NCBI RefSeq assembly: GCF_902459465.1
Contig: NC_047065.1
Coordinates: forward strand, 12,253,634-12,317,633
Direction: 5' to 3'
Length of the DNA stretch: 64,000 nt
Source: Asterias rubens
Taxonomy: Eukaryota > Echinodermata > Asteroidea > Forcipulatida > Asteriidae
Shown: piece after piece, positions 50,764-61,967 of the stretch
How positions within the stretch are numbered: position 1 is the first letter of the stretch
Layout: each line of letters opens with the position of its first letter
Program-made: the position numbers and the translations under genes
The notes under the pieces: generated by a model
What the model was told of the DNA's origin: nothing
What the model saw: the letters and a program-made list of their open reading frames with translations, nothing else
The model's database searches: none

Positions 50764-52260
50764 AACTTTTCCGGAAATTAGGTCAGTTTTTTTAAGGAGA
50801 CTGCACCGTCAGATTTCCCCAACTTTTTGTATGAAGAAAGGTGCCAGCCCAAAACTGGTTCAGCTGTCCCGAGACTCACCAAAACATAACCCCAACCCCT
50901 TCAAAAAAGATTGGTCGTCTTTGAAAAAAAAATAAAAAATCATACAAACTCATCAAAATGAAACAATTCAGTACGCCTACATGTTAATATTCAATTTTAT
51001 ATTAAGTTTTTAATTTCTGCTGCCACACCTGTTCAGTTACTCTTTAATGTTCAAGTTTTAATAACCAAGTATAACCAATTTATGATGATACACTCTGTCA
51101 AAGAGAAAAGGTCTCAGTCTCCATAATACTAAATCACATAAGATCTTTTTTTTCAAGTGTCATAATATTTACAAAGCTAGCGGTTTGGATTAAAAACTTG
51201 AAACACGGGAGAAAAACAAAAAATAACCAGTGATGTTGATATTGATTTACTTTATGAAACGTTTCCTGTATTTTGTGTCACTCTACTGAACATTTGCCAA
51301 ATAATGACACATACAGACCAGTGTAGGTACTAGGTTACTCAATGCATAGGTCATAATTTGTAATTTTATATAAAATTTTAAACTTCAAGTTTTAAATCAC
51401 AAAGGAAACTGACTGGGTTTGGGTTGAACAACCAGAAGTGATGAGAGTCATTACTAATGAAAAAGTTTGAAACTTGGATAATTCAAGGGTACGTCGAAAT
51501 GATGCCGTTTCTACTGTTTGGTAACCCCTGGGGTTTAGATTCCAAGGAGCTTTTGGAAATAGTATCCAAAGCACTAGAGAAGTAGACAAATGAGTAGGAT
51601 TTTTTTATTTGTGGAAAAAAAAATATTGTCTGATTTTCTTCACCAGTCTGAATTCAGCCAAATGTCTGAACAATCTCACATCCCTGCAAAGTATAATTAA
51701 AACTGTCAAGTGCAGGATTTGAACCTGTGATCCCTTGATTAAAGTACAGGCGCTCTCCCAAACTGAGCCAACTTAACCTCATGTTGGCAGTTTCCCTCTT
51801 TTTATTTGTGTTCAAGGTGCCAGCCAGAAGCATTAAAATATTAAAATGTATTCAATACTAAACTATTTACATTAACAAAGATCGTGATTATCTCGAAGAA
51901 GGTACATTGATGCCAAGATACTTTAGACCCTTTACACTGATTCAACCGAGTGATCACTACTGTAAAACAAGCCATCTTTGAAACAAACACAAGTCCTTCC
52001 AAATCGCACAAAATATTAGGAGGTATACTAATGACTATGACTACTAACATAAGGAGCTATTTACAGTTAAATAGATCTAACTTGATCAAAGGTTTGAAGG
52101 CACTACATGTACACTCCAAAAGAGAATATAAAATTTGGTGTTCTGTACAGACAGAGGCAAACTTTTTTATCCATTCAACTCCATCACCCAATTCAGATAG
52201 CCTTTTGAATAGTTTTATGGGGACAACTTTTCTGACCAAGCAGGAAACCACAAAGTAAAA
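50764..52260. other. NBN-CDCA8 intergenic stretch, mostly featureless
   Basis: AT-rich with no supported gene. It holds the repeat piece at 51535-51620 shared with 31862-31975 and a tRNA-like SINE head at 51700-51780. Nothing else recognised. Confidence 0.6.
51700..51780 (-). repeat. tRNA-like SINE head (minus)
   Basis: On the minus strand TTGGCTCAGTTTGGGAGAGC and CAGGTTCAAATCCTGCACTT give A- and B-box-like sequences. Stem pairing is poor, so a retroposed tRNA-derived piece is more likely than a tRNA gene. Confidence 0.55.
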
Positions 52261-52271
52261 AGAAAATTAAG

Positions 52272-52418
52272 AGATGTCAAATTTGCATCGGGATAAAGAA
52301 CATTATTTTGTTTTACCCATACACCAATGTGTATAAAGCACTGCATACTTAACACACATGGGTGATATTTTATAAAACCAAATAATATTCTTTATCCCTG
52401 ATGCAAACTTTAACATCT
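52272..52418. mobile_element. Inverted-repeat element in the CDCA8 3' flank
   Basis: AGATGTCAAATTTGCATCGG, GATAAAGAACATTATTT pair with AAATAATATTCTTTATCCCT, GATGCAAACTTTAACATCT. It starts 33 bp beyond the CDCA8 stop and so probably lies in its 3' UTR. Confidence 0.85.
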
Positions 52419-52450
52419 GTTAAATTGCTGCTATAAAAAGCTGGTGTCAC

Positions 52451-52600
52451 TCAGGGGGATACGATCTCGCTGTCTTCTTGACCCGTTGAGCAGGTCTTCA
52501 GAATCTTGGCCAGCTTGTTTTGCAGTAGAAGGATATTTTGACGTGTCGTTTCATTGATACTCATGTCAACCTTAGGAGATGAGCCCACAATCTCCAAGGC
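52451..52600 (-). CDS. CDCA8: CDCA8 exon 7 (C-terminus and stop)
   Basis: Acceptor TTTCAG; 49 codons (ALEIVGSSPKVDMSINETTR, then LLLQNKLAKIL) before TGA at 52453-52451. A heptad-like leucine pattern suggests a short coiled coil. A hairpin-forming repeat begins 33 bases past the stop. Confidence 0.87.
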   Translation of the reverse strand, partial: ALEIVGSSPKVDMSINETTRQNILLLQNKLAKILKTCSTGQEDSEIVSP

Positions 52601-55600
52601 CTGAAAGAAAGTTTACACCAAAAAAAACCCATAATTTTTATTTGTTCGATAAGAAGTGTTCTTTTAGTAGAGAAAAATACCAACAAGGTGTTGGTCTTGA
52701 TGTTCCCAAAAAATACTTGTAAGTATTTGCGTAGCGTGAGTGTATTTTGCTCAGCAGTAACTAGCTTAAAGCCATTTTACACTTTCGGAACAGAAAAATA
52801 AATAAAAGTTCACAGATTTACAAATAACTTACAGGGTTTTTAGAAGGTAATGGTGAAAGACTTCTCTTAAAATATTATTCCATGAAATGCTTCACTTTTC
52901 GAGAAACCATTAAAACATTTATCAATTCTCGCTAACGAGAATTTCAGATTTTTTTTGGAAACATGTCATGACACGACGAAACGTGCAGAAACAAGGTTGG
53001 GTTTTCCCGTTATTTTCTCCCGACTTCGATGACCGATTGAGCCTAAATTTTCACAGGTTTGTTATTTTATATAAAAGTTATGATACACGAAGTGTGGGCC
53101 TTTAGACAACACTGTTTACCGAAAGTGTCCAATGGCTTTAAAGACACTGGACACTATTGGTAATTGTCAAAGACCAGTCTTCTCACTTGGTGTATCTCAA
53201 CATATGCATAAAATAACAATCCTGTGAAAATTTGAGCTCAATTGGTCATTGAAGCTGCGAGATTACAATGAAAGAAAAAAACACCCTTGTCACATGAAGT
53301 TGTGTGCTTTTCGATGCTTGATTTCAAGACCTCAAATTCTTATTCTAAGGTCTCGAATTCAAATTTGTGGAAAATTACTTCTTTCTTGAAAACTACGTTA
53401 CTTCAAAGGGAACTGTTTCAAACAATGCTTTATACTATCAACAGCTCTCCCTATTAATTGTTACCAATAAGGTTTGATGCTAAAAAATTTGAAGCTGCGA
53501 GATTACAATGAAAGAAAAAAACACCCTTGTCACATGAAGTTGTGTGCTTTTCGATGCTTGATTTCAAGACCTCAAATTCTTATTCTAAGGTCTCGAATTC
53601 AAATTCGTGGAAAATTACTTCTTTCTTGAAAACTACGTTACTTCAAAGGGAACTGTTTCAAACAATGCTTTATACTATCAACAGCTCTCCCTATTAATCG
53701 TTACCAATAAGGTTTGATGCTAAAAAATATTTTGAGTAATTACCAAGTGTCCACTGCCTTTAAAGCACATTGCGACATTGGTAATCGTCGAAGATCACAG
53801 TAAACATTTTTATGTGACCCAACTTATTCAGAGCTGCCAATAGACCTTATACATTGACGTCATCCAGCTGCCATCTTAGAGGAAAACAGTGACGAAACAA
53901 TCGAGACGCACAGATTTGTACACACGGCGCATTATAGTATTGGCCAATGAACAACCTCCTTTTGACCTCTAGGTGAGGGCGCCCTACTGAAATGACGTCA
54001 TGTGCATAAGGTCTATATTTTCATCTTCTAATCAGGGAGATTTTGTACAACAATCAGGGAGACACTTAGAGTTGTATTCAATGAAATAGGAAAACAAAGT
54101 TTCCAGAATCAAGGAGATTTTCAAATTTGCTCATCAGAACAGGAAAGATTGGTTTGTTTTCAGAGAACTTTCTGCGGAAGCAGGGAGTGTTGGCAGCTAT
54201 GCATTTAATATACCTGAAATATTAACAAGAATGTGAACATTTTGGCTCCTTTGGTCTTTGCAGTCACAAGGAAATAGCAGAAAAAACTTTCTCTGTTTAA
54301 TTTTAAGAGTGATTACCAAACAAATAGTCTCCCTTTCAAACCGAGTGGTGCAATCGTTTCTACTTTTTCAAAACCCCAAAGTCTGTTTTTTACTTACTGT
54401 GCCATCACCAAATTTGATGATATTTCCGTCTGGTTTAGCGCTGGGTAAAGAAAGGGGACTGCCAGACAATGACATCATAGTCTCTCCTCGTTTCGCTTCA
54501 CGCATTGCACACGTAGCTGGCGTCACTGGCAACCTGCAATAAACAATTTATGATGTTAGCCCTTTACAACATGAAACCCTTACGAAAAAAGTATACACCA
54601 AACATTGTGAAAACAAACAAAGCAAGCAATCATGAATAAACACATCAATTTTAAATAGATGTTAAATTTTGAGTCAAATCTATTTCAAATAAGGCCTTGA
54701 AATGAACTGCACTCTTGAAGGGCCACAGCTGGCTACCACATTTAGTGGTGGGCAACAAATCAAATTTTGTTGGAAGTCTACCGAGGGCAAGGAGATCAAC
54801 CAAATTATTCATGTTTATGTGGGGCCAGGTTTCCAAATTGTTTGTGTCATGGGGGCCATGCAATAAGTTGATTGGCCTTTTGATTGTGTTATTTCTCACT
54901 CCTTATCATTAGCTGTGTCTCAGACCAATACAAAGTGGACAATATTTACAATCTGTGCTGGGCAGCATAACGTATTTGGCTCAAGAGTGCTGGGCAAAAC
55001 TTGAGAGCCCTGTTAGGCCCACACAGCACCGCCCACCGTGGCTACAACGCTGGGCACAGCAATTTCACTATAGTAAGGGGCACCTCTAAGAGGAACTTGT
55101 AAATTTGTACCTAGGCACACTGCACAGGGCACTACTGCAATTGCTGCAGAAGCCTTGGGGTATTTCTAGGCCTGCCTAAGGGCTCGAGTAAAGACTGACC
55201 TGGGATCAAACTTGGGGGTGATCGCTGGTGTGTCCCATCCTGAACCCAATGCTTTCCCAGCTTTCCCGGTCCTGGCAGCTGGTGTTACAAATGTATTCCT
55301 TGCTGATGCTTTCCTGAAAAAAAGAAAAGGAGAAAGGAAAAAAGGGTGTAGCGAACTGATGACTGGACAAAACAGCCCTTGAGGTATTAATGGCCTCATA
55401 TGTTTCGACTCCAGCAGAGTCGTTTTCCATAATAGGCTTCCATTTGCCATCTTGGAGTCAAAATGTTGATGAAACAGATTTGTACGTATGCGGTGCAAAG
55501 GATTAGCAAATGATAACGAGCCGTTTTAGACTGGTCCCTGTCTTTATCAGCAAGACAGGTATTGGCTTCATAAGCATACATATGCACATCAGATTTAACT

Positions 55601-58600
55601 GCAACTCTTCAGGACCATGAAGGCCATGTGAAATGAATGGGAGGTCAAAGGTGATGATGGCCATGCCCTAAAAGGCAGATATCTGGCGTAATAACTAGGA
55701 GCCTCGAAGTGTGACGTCAGAGTTTCAGGCTACTTCTGTTTGACCTCTAAGTGAGGACGCCCTTCCCAAATGATGCCCACATGCGAAGTCTTTATACAAC
55801 ATCAGTGTACAACACTATTTGACTTCTTCCTTTACACCGATGTGTATTTAAGCATTGTATAGACGATGTGACCTCTGACGTCACTCAAAAACCATAACAT
55901 GATTCGCGCGCATACCGTCGGGCAAAACTTTTGTGTTTTGGCAGCAAAGTGTATGCAATCTTACCATGACTACGCATCTTTTTGCCCGGCGATACATGAC
56001 GTATACAGTGTTTTGTCAACAGAGGGTGGTTTGAATGTAAACATAGGTCACATCGTCTATACCAACTACTCCCTGATTTGTGTTTGGTTTTACTGCGCCT
56101 TGTACAGCCAGCAGGGTGGACATGTGCACAATGCAAATCTTTATAATTGTTATAATACCTTGTAGATCTTCGGAGTGTCTGTGGTGGGCCTGCACTTCCC
56201 TCTGTGTTCACATCTTGGTTTGTGCCCAGAACACTCTTCTTTTGTGTTTTGCGTTTGGTCGCTGTTGTGGTTCGCTTCCTTCCCTTGGCTGCTGCTTTCT
56301 GTGTGCAACGTTGCAATGGAAGTAATAAATCAAGTGTTCAAAACTAATCTTAAGCCCGGTTCATACTTCCTGCGAATGCGAATTCGAAGCGAATCTTGAC
56401 GTCACAAATTCGCAACGAACAATTCGCAGCAGTTGAACTCTGCTCTACTCACTTGCGAATAATCGCTGTGAAGGGAGTGTGTGACGTCAAATTCACTTCG
56501 CAATCGCGTTCGCATGAAGTTTGAACCGGGCTTTACTCTCTGACCGTTTGATTTGAGCACTTTTCCGAATGATGATAGACTGTGCCAGCCTGTGATAAGA
56601 TACCATGAGGTGAATGCATATCTGCACACAGGCTTAACCAAGGCACCCACAGCAATTGCTGTGGTGCCCTGTGCTTTTGCTGTTTGCAAGGTTTCAATAC
56701 AAGTTAAAAGTTTCCTCAAAGCAGTGCCCCTTACCCGAGGAAAATTGTTGTGCCCACTCAAGGACAGTATATAGTCAACCCTCCAACTATATGACCCTTC
56801 AACATCACCCAACAAGGTTGTACACAATATACAAAGCTAGTCTGCTATGAATGGACCCCTAGACACAACATGAATGTTGCATGGAGAATATTCACACCGG
56901 ACACTTTCTTGCAGAAACGACTTAATAATATCATAATAATTTCGAAGTCTTATACAGCGCACGTATCTACCGAACAAGGTACTCAAGGCGCTGAGTACAT
57001 ACAAACTTTCAGTAAGATAGGTTATTGCAGTGATGAACTTTGAGACCCAATTAGTTAGTACCTTATAAGGGTTTACAAGGTGCTACGGTGCATACAGCAG
57101 CCACAGCCAGGAACACCGGGGCAAACCCCTTCTCTTTTCGATATTTGCATTGGGTTCCTTTTACATGCGTTACACAACACATGGGACCAACGGCTTTACG
57201 CCCCATTCGAAGGACGACGCAATGGTAATTATTCTTACTTAAGGACACAGTGTCACGGCTGGGGATTCAAACTAACACTCTGCAGATCAGAAACACCAAA
57301 GTTTGAATTCGGTGCTCTTAACCGCTCGGCCACGACACTTCCAAAAGAAGAAACTGTTGCACTGACAGGACGATATTATATTGCAATCTTTTTCTAATTA
57401 TCAGGCAATGATTGTCAATACAGTGCCATGGTGCCAAAAACAAATTGTTAAGGACAAAAAATTGAAACCCTTCTTTTGAGTTATCATCTGGTTCTTCTCA
57501 CGCACAAGCTAGTGTATCGAGCTGATTACAACTGATATGCCAATTTCAAAACAAAACAAATTCATGTTCACAACAATCATAATCTATATAACTATTTAGA
57601 ATGCCCCACCATGCACAGTATGGCTTATAAAACAACACAAATAAAAGCGTTGTAATTATTTTCTGAAGGACCTCGTTTCAGATCGTGCTTACACCATCAA
57701 CCTGAAATTTGGGTCCTGAAAGTCTCACATTTTTGAGAAATCCTGGGGAGCACCGCTATTATCAAGTCAAAGTCAAAGTGGGCAAACCTTTTTCGTTGCT
57801 GTCGTCCCCTCTGCACATTGAGCACTCTCTGTAGCTGAAGACTCTCCCTGGGATGAGGAGACTGTCTTGTGCTCTGCCGATGTTGGGGGTAGGATTGATG
57901 ACGTAATAGAGTCAACGACCTCCGTCACTTGATGCAACATATTATTGTTGACACTACCTCCCTTGGCTAAGGTAGCAAACACAAAGCACCATTAGACACT
58001 AACAGAAGTGTCAATCGGAGTCTAACACAATACTTAAAGACACTGGACACTATTGGTAATTATCAAAGACCAGTCTTCTCACATGGTGTATCTCAACATA
58101 TAAGCATAAAATAACAAACCTGTCAAAACTTGAACTCAATTGGTTGCGAGATAATAACAAAAGAAAAAACACAGTTGTCACACAAAGTTGTGTGCTTTCA
58201 GATGCTTGATTTTGAGACCTCAAATTCTAAATCTGAGGTCTCAAAATCAACTTTGTGGAAAATTACTTCTATCTCAAAAATTACGTGACTTCAGAGGGAG
58301 TCGTTTCTCACAAAGTCTTATACTATCAACCTCTCCCCATTAACTCGTTGCCAAGTGAAGATTTATGCTAACAATTATTTTGAGTAATTACCAATAGTGT
58401 CCACTGCCTTTAAGTCAACACTGGCCCCTGACACTGGCCTCAGGCCTGTGGTCCAGAGTAAAATTTGAGCCCTGTTTTTTGTTTAGCGAGTTAACCTCAA
58501 ACAAGGCTCAAAGCCACTCTTAGTAAGAGGCTACAAGTAGAAAACATTTAAAATGAAAAATAGTTAAAGGAACCATTGCCTTGGATCGGTCGGGTTGGTC

Positions 58601-59564
58601 TTTGAAAAGAGTTTGTAACCGCTTGTTTAAAAATGCATATGGTTAGAAAGATGTTGTAAAAGTAGAATACAATGATCCACACAAACATGCCTCGAAATAG
58701 CACGGTTTTCCTTTTACCTCGCCGACTAACACAGTTGGCCATTTACGGGAGTCAAATTGTTGACTCCCATAAATGGCCGACCGTGTTAGTTTGCACGTAA
58801 AAGGAAAACCATGCAATTTTGAGGAAAATTTGTGTGGATCATTGTATTTTACTTTTAAAACATCTTTCCAACCATATGCATTTTATAAAAAAGGTTTCAA
58901 ATGCTTTTTATAGACCAACTCTTCCGATCCAAGGCAACGTGTTCCTATAAGGGGAGCTGAAAAAAAATTATTATTCCCTGGGATTAATAAAATGAAAGAT
59001 TTATATTAATAAAATGAACAAATCTAAGGTAAGCACTGACATGAAAATGGGCCCTGATTTTTAAGAGACAAACTTACCCATAAACTCCGCCCTTGTCATT
59101 TCTCGTATATTCTTAGGGAGCTTAAATAGCTCCATCATACAGGCGTGATTGATGGCTGCACATATTGCCTTGCACTCATTATCTGCTTGAAGAAGGCAGT
59201 TAGCCACTGAGGGGAAAAAAAATGAGATGAAATATATCTTTTAAAAAGCAATTCTTGTAACACAACAATATTGAGCCGTTTGTCACAAAGTTTTATTCCA
59301 TCAACCTTTCCCTTTCATCAATCGTTACTACGTAAGGTTTTATGCTAATAATTATTTTGAGTAATTACCAAAAGTGTCCACTGCCTTTAAAAATTGAGTG
59401 TTATCTAGTCATTCAAAGTTCAAACCTCTCATGTCAAAGTCCTTGAGATACAGCTCCAGCTTTTCCCTTTTGTCTTCGTTGCTGGAGTTACTGCTCTCGT
59501 TGCCTCCGGATGGTGCCGATGCTTTGCTCGACTGCACCGTCTTCGTCCTCCTCTTCTTGGGCAT
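52451..59564 (-). CDS. CDCA8: Borealin (CDCA8), chromosomal passenger complex subunit, 7 exons
   Basis: Exons 59564-59426, 59206-59078, 57966-57788, 56298-56159, 55313-55200, 54533-54398 and 52600-52451 join in frame into 987 bp: 328 residues plus TGA (human about 280). The N-terminus is basic (MPKKRRTKTVQ); then LELYLKDFDMR and FKLPKNIREM align without a gap to human KDFDREVEIR... and LRLPKALREM, the helix that bundles with survivin and INCENP. The middle is serine- and lysine-rich. A TPKFDPR/LPVTP block and SLSGSPL match human TPRFDSRVFKTPG and NISGNGSPL. The C-terminal exon (INETTRQNILLLQNKLAKIL) is probably the dimerisation segment but is poorly conserved. Borealin targets Aurora B to inner centromeres in mitosis. 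It lies head to head with AIRIM. Confidence 0.93.
52995..53137 (+). mobile_element. Family A right-end fragment sharing a TTAA with the next copy
   Basis: GACTTCGATGACCGATTGAG to AAAGTGTCCAATGGCT, ending at the TTAA (53138-53141) that also begins the copy at 53142. Confidence 0.72.
53142..53759 (-). mobile_element. Family A element with an internal 240-bp tandem duplication (CDCA8 intron 6)
   Basis: TTAA at 53138-53141 and 53760-53763. Removing one repeat leaves the usual 378 bp. The doubled segment starts GAAGCTGCGAGATTACAATG at 53251 and 53491. Confidence 0.92.
53843..54013 (-). mobile_element. TA-flanked inverted-repeat element with TGACGTCA-like ends, copy 2
   Basis: Flanked by TA (53841-53842, 54014-54015). 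GACCTTATACATTGACGTCA and TGACGTCATGTGCATAAGGT are inverted; interior is the reverse complement of copy 1. In CDCA8 intron 6. Confidence 0.88.
54398..54533 (-). CDS. CDCA8: CDCA8 exon 6
   Basis: Reads LPVTPATCAMREAKRGETMM, SLSGSPLSLPSAKPDGNIIK and FGDGT. It corresponds to vertebrate [20 protein letters not shown] and the start of the C-terminal domain. Confidence 0.92.
55200..55313 (-). CDS. CDCA8: CDCA8 exon 5
   Basis: Reads KASARNTFVTPAARTGKAGK to DTPAITPKFDPR. The TPKFDPR motif equals vertebrate TPRFDSR just before the KTPG block. Acceptor TTTCAG, donor GTCAGT. Confidence 0.92.
55708..55805 (-). mobile_element. Degenerate relative of the TA-flanked element
   Basis: TTTGACCTCTAAGTGAGGAC and GCCCTTCCCAAATGATGCCC and GCGAAGTCTTTATA align with the right half of 53843-54013. 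Confidence 0.6.
55860..56059. mobile_element. TA-flanked inverted-repeat element (CDCA8 intron 4)
   Basis: TAGACGATGTGACCT and AGGTCACATCGTCTA are perfect inverted ends flanked by TA (55858-55859, 56060-56061). 200 bp. Confidence 0.82.
56088..56158. repeat. SINE tail (CTGCGCCTTGTACAGCCAGC type)
   Basis: ACTGCGCCTTG, CAGCAGGGTGGACATGTGCA and AATCTTTATAATTGTTATAA; the same tail in either orientation at 5365-5405, 14120-14180 and 27805-27845. It ends at the exon 4 donor of CDCA8. Confidence 0.65.
56159..56298 (-). CDS. CDCA8: CDCA8 exon 4
   Basis: Acceptor TGCACACAG; a lysine/arginine-rich segment KGRKRTTTATKRKTQKK and QTLRRSTR, ending at donor GTATTA in phase 2. Comparable to the basic central part of vertebrate borealin. 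Confidence 0.85.
56353..56532. mobile_element. TTA-flanked Harbinger-like inverted-repeat element (CDCA8 intron 3)
   Basis: AGCCCGGTTCATACTTCCTG and GAAGTTTGAACCGGGCT are inverted ends with TTA at 56350-56352 and 56533-56535. 180 bp; ends 54 bp upstream of exon 4 on the gene strand. Confidence 0.87.
57060..57352 (-). repeat. tRNA-derived SINE, body plus head (minus)
   Basis: Head (GTGTCACGGCTGGGGATTCA ... GAATTCGGTGCTCTTAACCG) adjoins the body seen at 45500-45710 (CCTTCTCTTTTCGATATTTG, TGGGACCAACGGCTTTACGC), showing both belong to one family. Confidence 0.83.
57788..57966 (-). CDS. CDCA8: CDCA8 exon 3
   Basis: Reads AKGGSVNNNMLHQVTEVVDS and onward to AEGTTATKK, ending at donor GTTTGC in phase 0. 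Serine- and threonine-rich linker; supported by phase and splice sites rather than strong similarity. Confidence 0.85.
58038..58409 (-). mobile_element. Family A element, complete (CDCA8 intron 2)
   Basis: TTAA at 58034-58037 and 58410-58413; ends AGACACTGGACACTATTGG and CCAATAGTGTCCACTGCCT; 372 bp with the hairpin TTTGAGACCTCAAATTC / TGAGGTCTCAAAATC. Confidence 0.9.
58568..58946. mobile_element. Family B element, copy 4 (CDCA8 intron 2)
   Basis: TTAA at 58564-58567 and inverted ends AGGAACCATTGCCTTGGATC and CGATCCAAGGCAACGTGTTC. The central palindrome around TTGACTCCCATAAATGGCCG is intact. Confidence 0.9.
59078..59206 (-). CDS. CDCA8: CDCA8 exon 2 (survivin/INCENP-binding helix)
   Basis: Acceptor CCCCTCAG; reads VANCLLQADNECKAICAAIN and then MMELFKLPKNIREMTRAEFM. 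The spacing from KDFD to the KLP motif is the same 34 residues as in human borealin. Confidence 0.92.
59262..59386 (-). mobile_element. Family A right-end fragment (CDCA8 intron 1)
   Basis: From AGCCGTTTGTCACAAAG to AAAGTGTCCACTGCCT and TTAA. Only the last third of the element; it occupies most of the space between exons 1 and 2. Confidence 0.8.
59426..59564 (-). CDS. CDCA8: CDCA8 exon 1
   Basis: ATG at 59564 starts MPKKRRTKTVQSSKASAPSG and the exon ends LELYLKDFDMR, phase 1. The basic serine-rich start followed by the KDFD helix is typical of borealin. An ACCAATCG (CCAAT-like) sequence lies about 25 bases upstream of the ATG. Confidence 0.92.
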
Positions 59565-59929
59565 TTTGTCTGTTGATTTCTCGGCGATTGGTAATGGAAC
59601 AACAACTAGCTAGAAAAACAAATTATTATATAATTTTAATTTTCTGTAAAATAAGCATAATGTCACCCTGGAGTCCTGTACATCGGTATTACCTCTAACT
59701 AAAAAAATAAACAACTTACACAATACAAAATGGTTTGAACCTTATATTATAGTAATTGCTGTTAATGGCAAAATCACTTGTTATGGTAGATGATTAAACC
59801 GCTTCCAAACTTCCGAGAAAATTGGGGTGAAGTTTGTTTTCCAAAGTCTGGAAATTTAATTGTCCACCCTTCATGGTTCAGCAGGAGTTTTTAATAAAAC
59901 GTCTTTTTTCTTAATAGACTAGACCTAGC

Positions 59930-59995
59930 TAGTTGCAATATAACATAACCCTCCTCCCGACGGCCGGAAGGAGGAGGGTTACGTTATCGCAACTA
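59930..59995. mobile_element. 66-bp hairpin element with perfect 9-bp target duplication
   Basis: TAGTTGCAATATAAC...ACGTTATCGCAACTA with inner inverted CCCTCCTCC / GGAGGAGGG. AGACCTAGC stands on both sides (59921-59929 and 59996-60004). Confidence 0.9.
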
Positions 59996-61967
59996 AGACC
60001 TAGCAGGCCTTGGCTGAAATGCGTCCATGTTGCTGACAAAAAAACATCGCCATTTAATTTCTTTTATTGGACTATTTATGTTAATAAGCGTTTTGTTTAG
60101 GGTTTAACTGGATTGTTGCATACAGAGCGTGATTTGCCGAAAAGCGCCGGCCGTGGATGGAGACTACGATCCTGACGGCTTGGCGACAGTTCGGTACTTT
60201 GGCACGGACTTCAGCATGTTCAGTATTATGTTAACTTAAAAAAAATGACAACGTCTCCCTATTTTCTGGTAACTTTGGTTTCAAATATAATTATATTCTA
60301 ATCATTTAATTTATGAGGCTAGCACCTTCAACAGGATTATGCTTTTTACATGACAATGTGGGACCATTTATTCCTCCATGGACGGGCCATGGAGTGCGTT
60401 ATTCCTCCATGGTTTTGGCGACCCCAACCAGAAAAATCATCAATGGTCATTGATTGCGCGTTTTCACGTGTTCGGATGAGCGCTGTGACGATGCTGTTCA
60501 GACCAAACAGTGACCGACTTGTTGAGTCGGTTGGGCTTTGGTTAGGGTCGACAAAACGGTGGGACCCCTGAACTTTTTACTTAGGTTTAATATGTGTAGT
60601 TTTACTTTTAGTTTGTTTTTTACATTAAAAAAAAATCAAATACACTGAGGCCAACCACCAGACCACGCGGTGTGCAAATCGAACATTTTCAACTGCGGTT
60701 GCCAAGTTTGTATTTGTACATGTGCCGAGTTTGTGGGTGCCGAGTTTGCAAGGTGCCGAAGCGACTGGAACCCATTCCCACCCACCAGCATGCAGTAATA
60801 TTACTATAGGTGAACCCGGTAAAAGTACGACTACGAGTTTCAGGTTTTTGTTTTTGTCCGTACGTAAAAATGTACTCAGTCAGAAATAGTTCATTTTATC
60901 GCAAACGTAAAATTATCATACTCACCCTGTGAAAAGACAAATAAATACTTTCTGTAGGCACAATTTACACTTCTAAATGTCAATCATACGAAGGTTTACG
61001 GTTCGAGAAAATTTTGACATTTTTTTTCTTCTTAAATAAACCGCTCGTTGAACAAATCTCGTTAAGATTGCGCAAGCGCAGTTTGTTCAATAATATTGGT
61101 TGAGCGCCCTCTCGTGACGGCAAATGCTAGGTTTTTGTTATGTTGTGTACGTGTGTACACAAAAAATACACGTGGGTGTCGCCAAATATACTATAATTTT
61201 TATAAAAGGTGTCGCTAGCTACACACACATGCAAAACCGGAAGTAAGTTATGATTGTTTTTTTGCACTGTCGTTGACTAGTGTTGTTATGGGTCTCAAAT
61301 GTAGTTATTATATATGTACACATGTGTAGTTGTTCTGTCACCAGTGCAATTCTTTTTGTGTGGAGAAGTTCTTGTTTCGCCCGGCCATCATCAATCATTC
61401 AAAATTCAATCATTAATCAATTCAAATTCAATCAATCAAAATGGCAATCATCAATGCATGCTACACTGTAACTTTTGTAACACAACACTGGCTGGGATGA
61501 AAATTCTCATTTTTTTCTGGGAAAGCCTTTTTTTCTCCAAATTCCAGTTTCTATGAGATCACTCAATTTTGAATGTTCAACTTTATATTTAATCTGTTTT
61601 TGAGTATTTCAGTTGGCCTTCCTTCGACCTTCGTAATGAATTATTTCTGAATCTGAGTGTATTGAAAAAAATAATATATAACTTATATAACACAAACTAA
61701 ATGTGTTACTGTTAGTAACACTAACTACTATCTAACACTACACTACTGACTACAGTAACACTTAACACTTTTTTCAGATCTTGCATTTTTATTTAGGCAG
61801 ACAGCGCTATCCATGGCCAGAAGATTGAGTAAACAATAAGGTTTTGGAAAATTTAGCGCTTGCGCCTTGGGTTCCTGAAAAGGGGAAAGCAGAATATATT
61901 TGTTTTATTATAGAGATTATATGGGCGGCATTCTTTTAAAAGGGTCTATTTACCTTTTCCTAACTCA

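Noticed and set aside
55206-55430. Alternative frames over CDCA8 exon 5
   Set aside because: Only the KASARNTF...TPKFDPR frame fits the phase and the borealin family.
60350-60571. 73-codon frame in the CDCA8-AIRIM interval
   Set aside because: No recognisable domain and no supporting splice context; length is within chance expectation.
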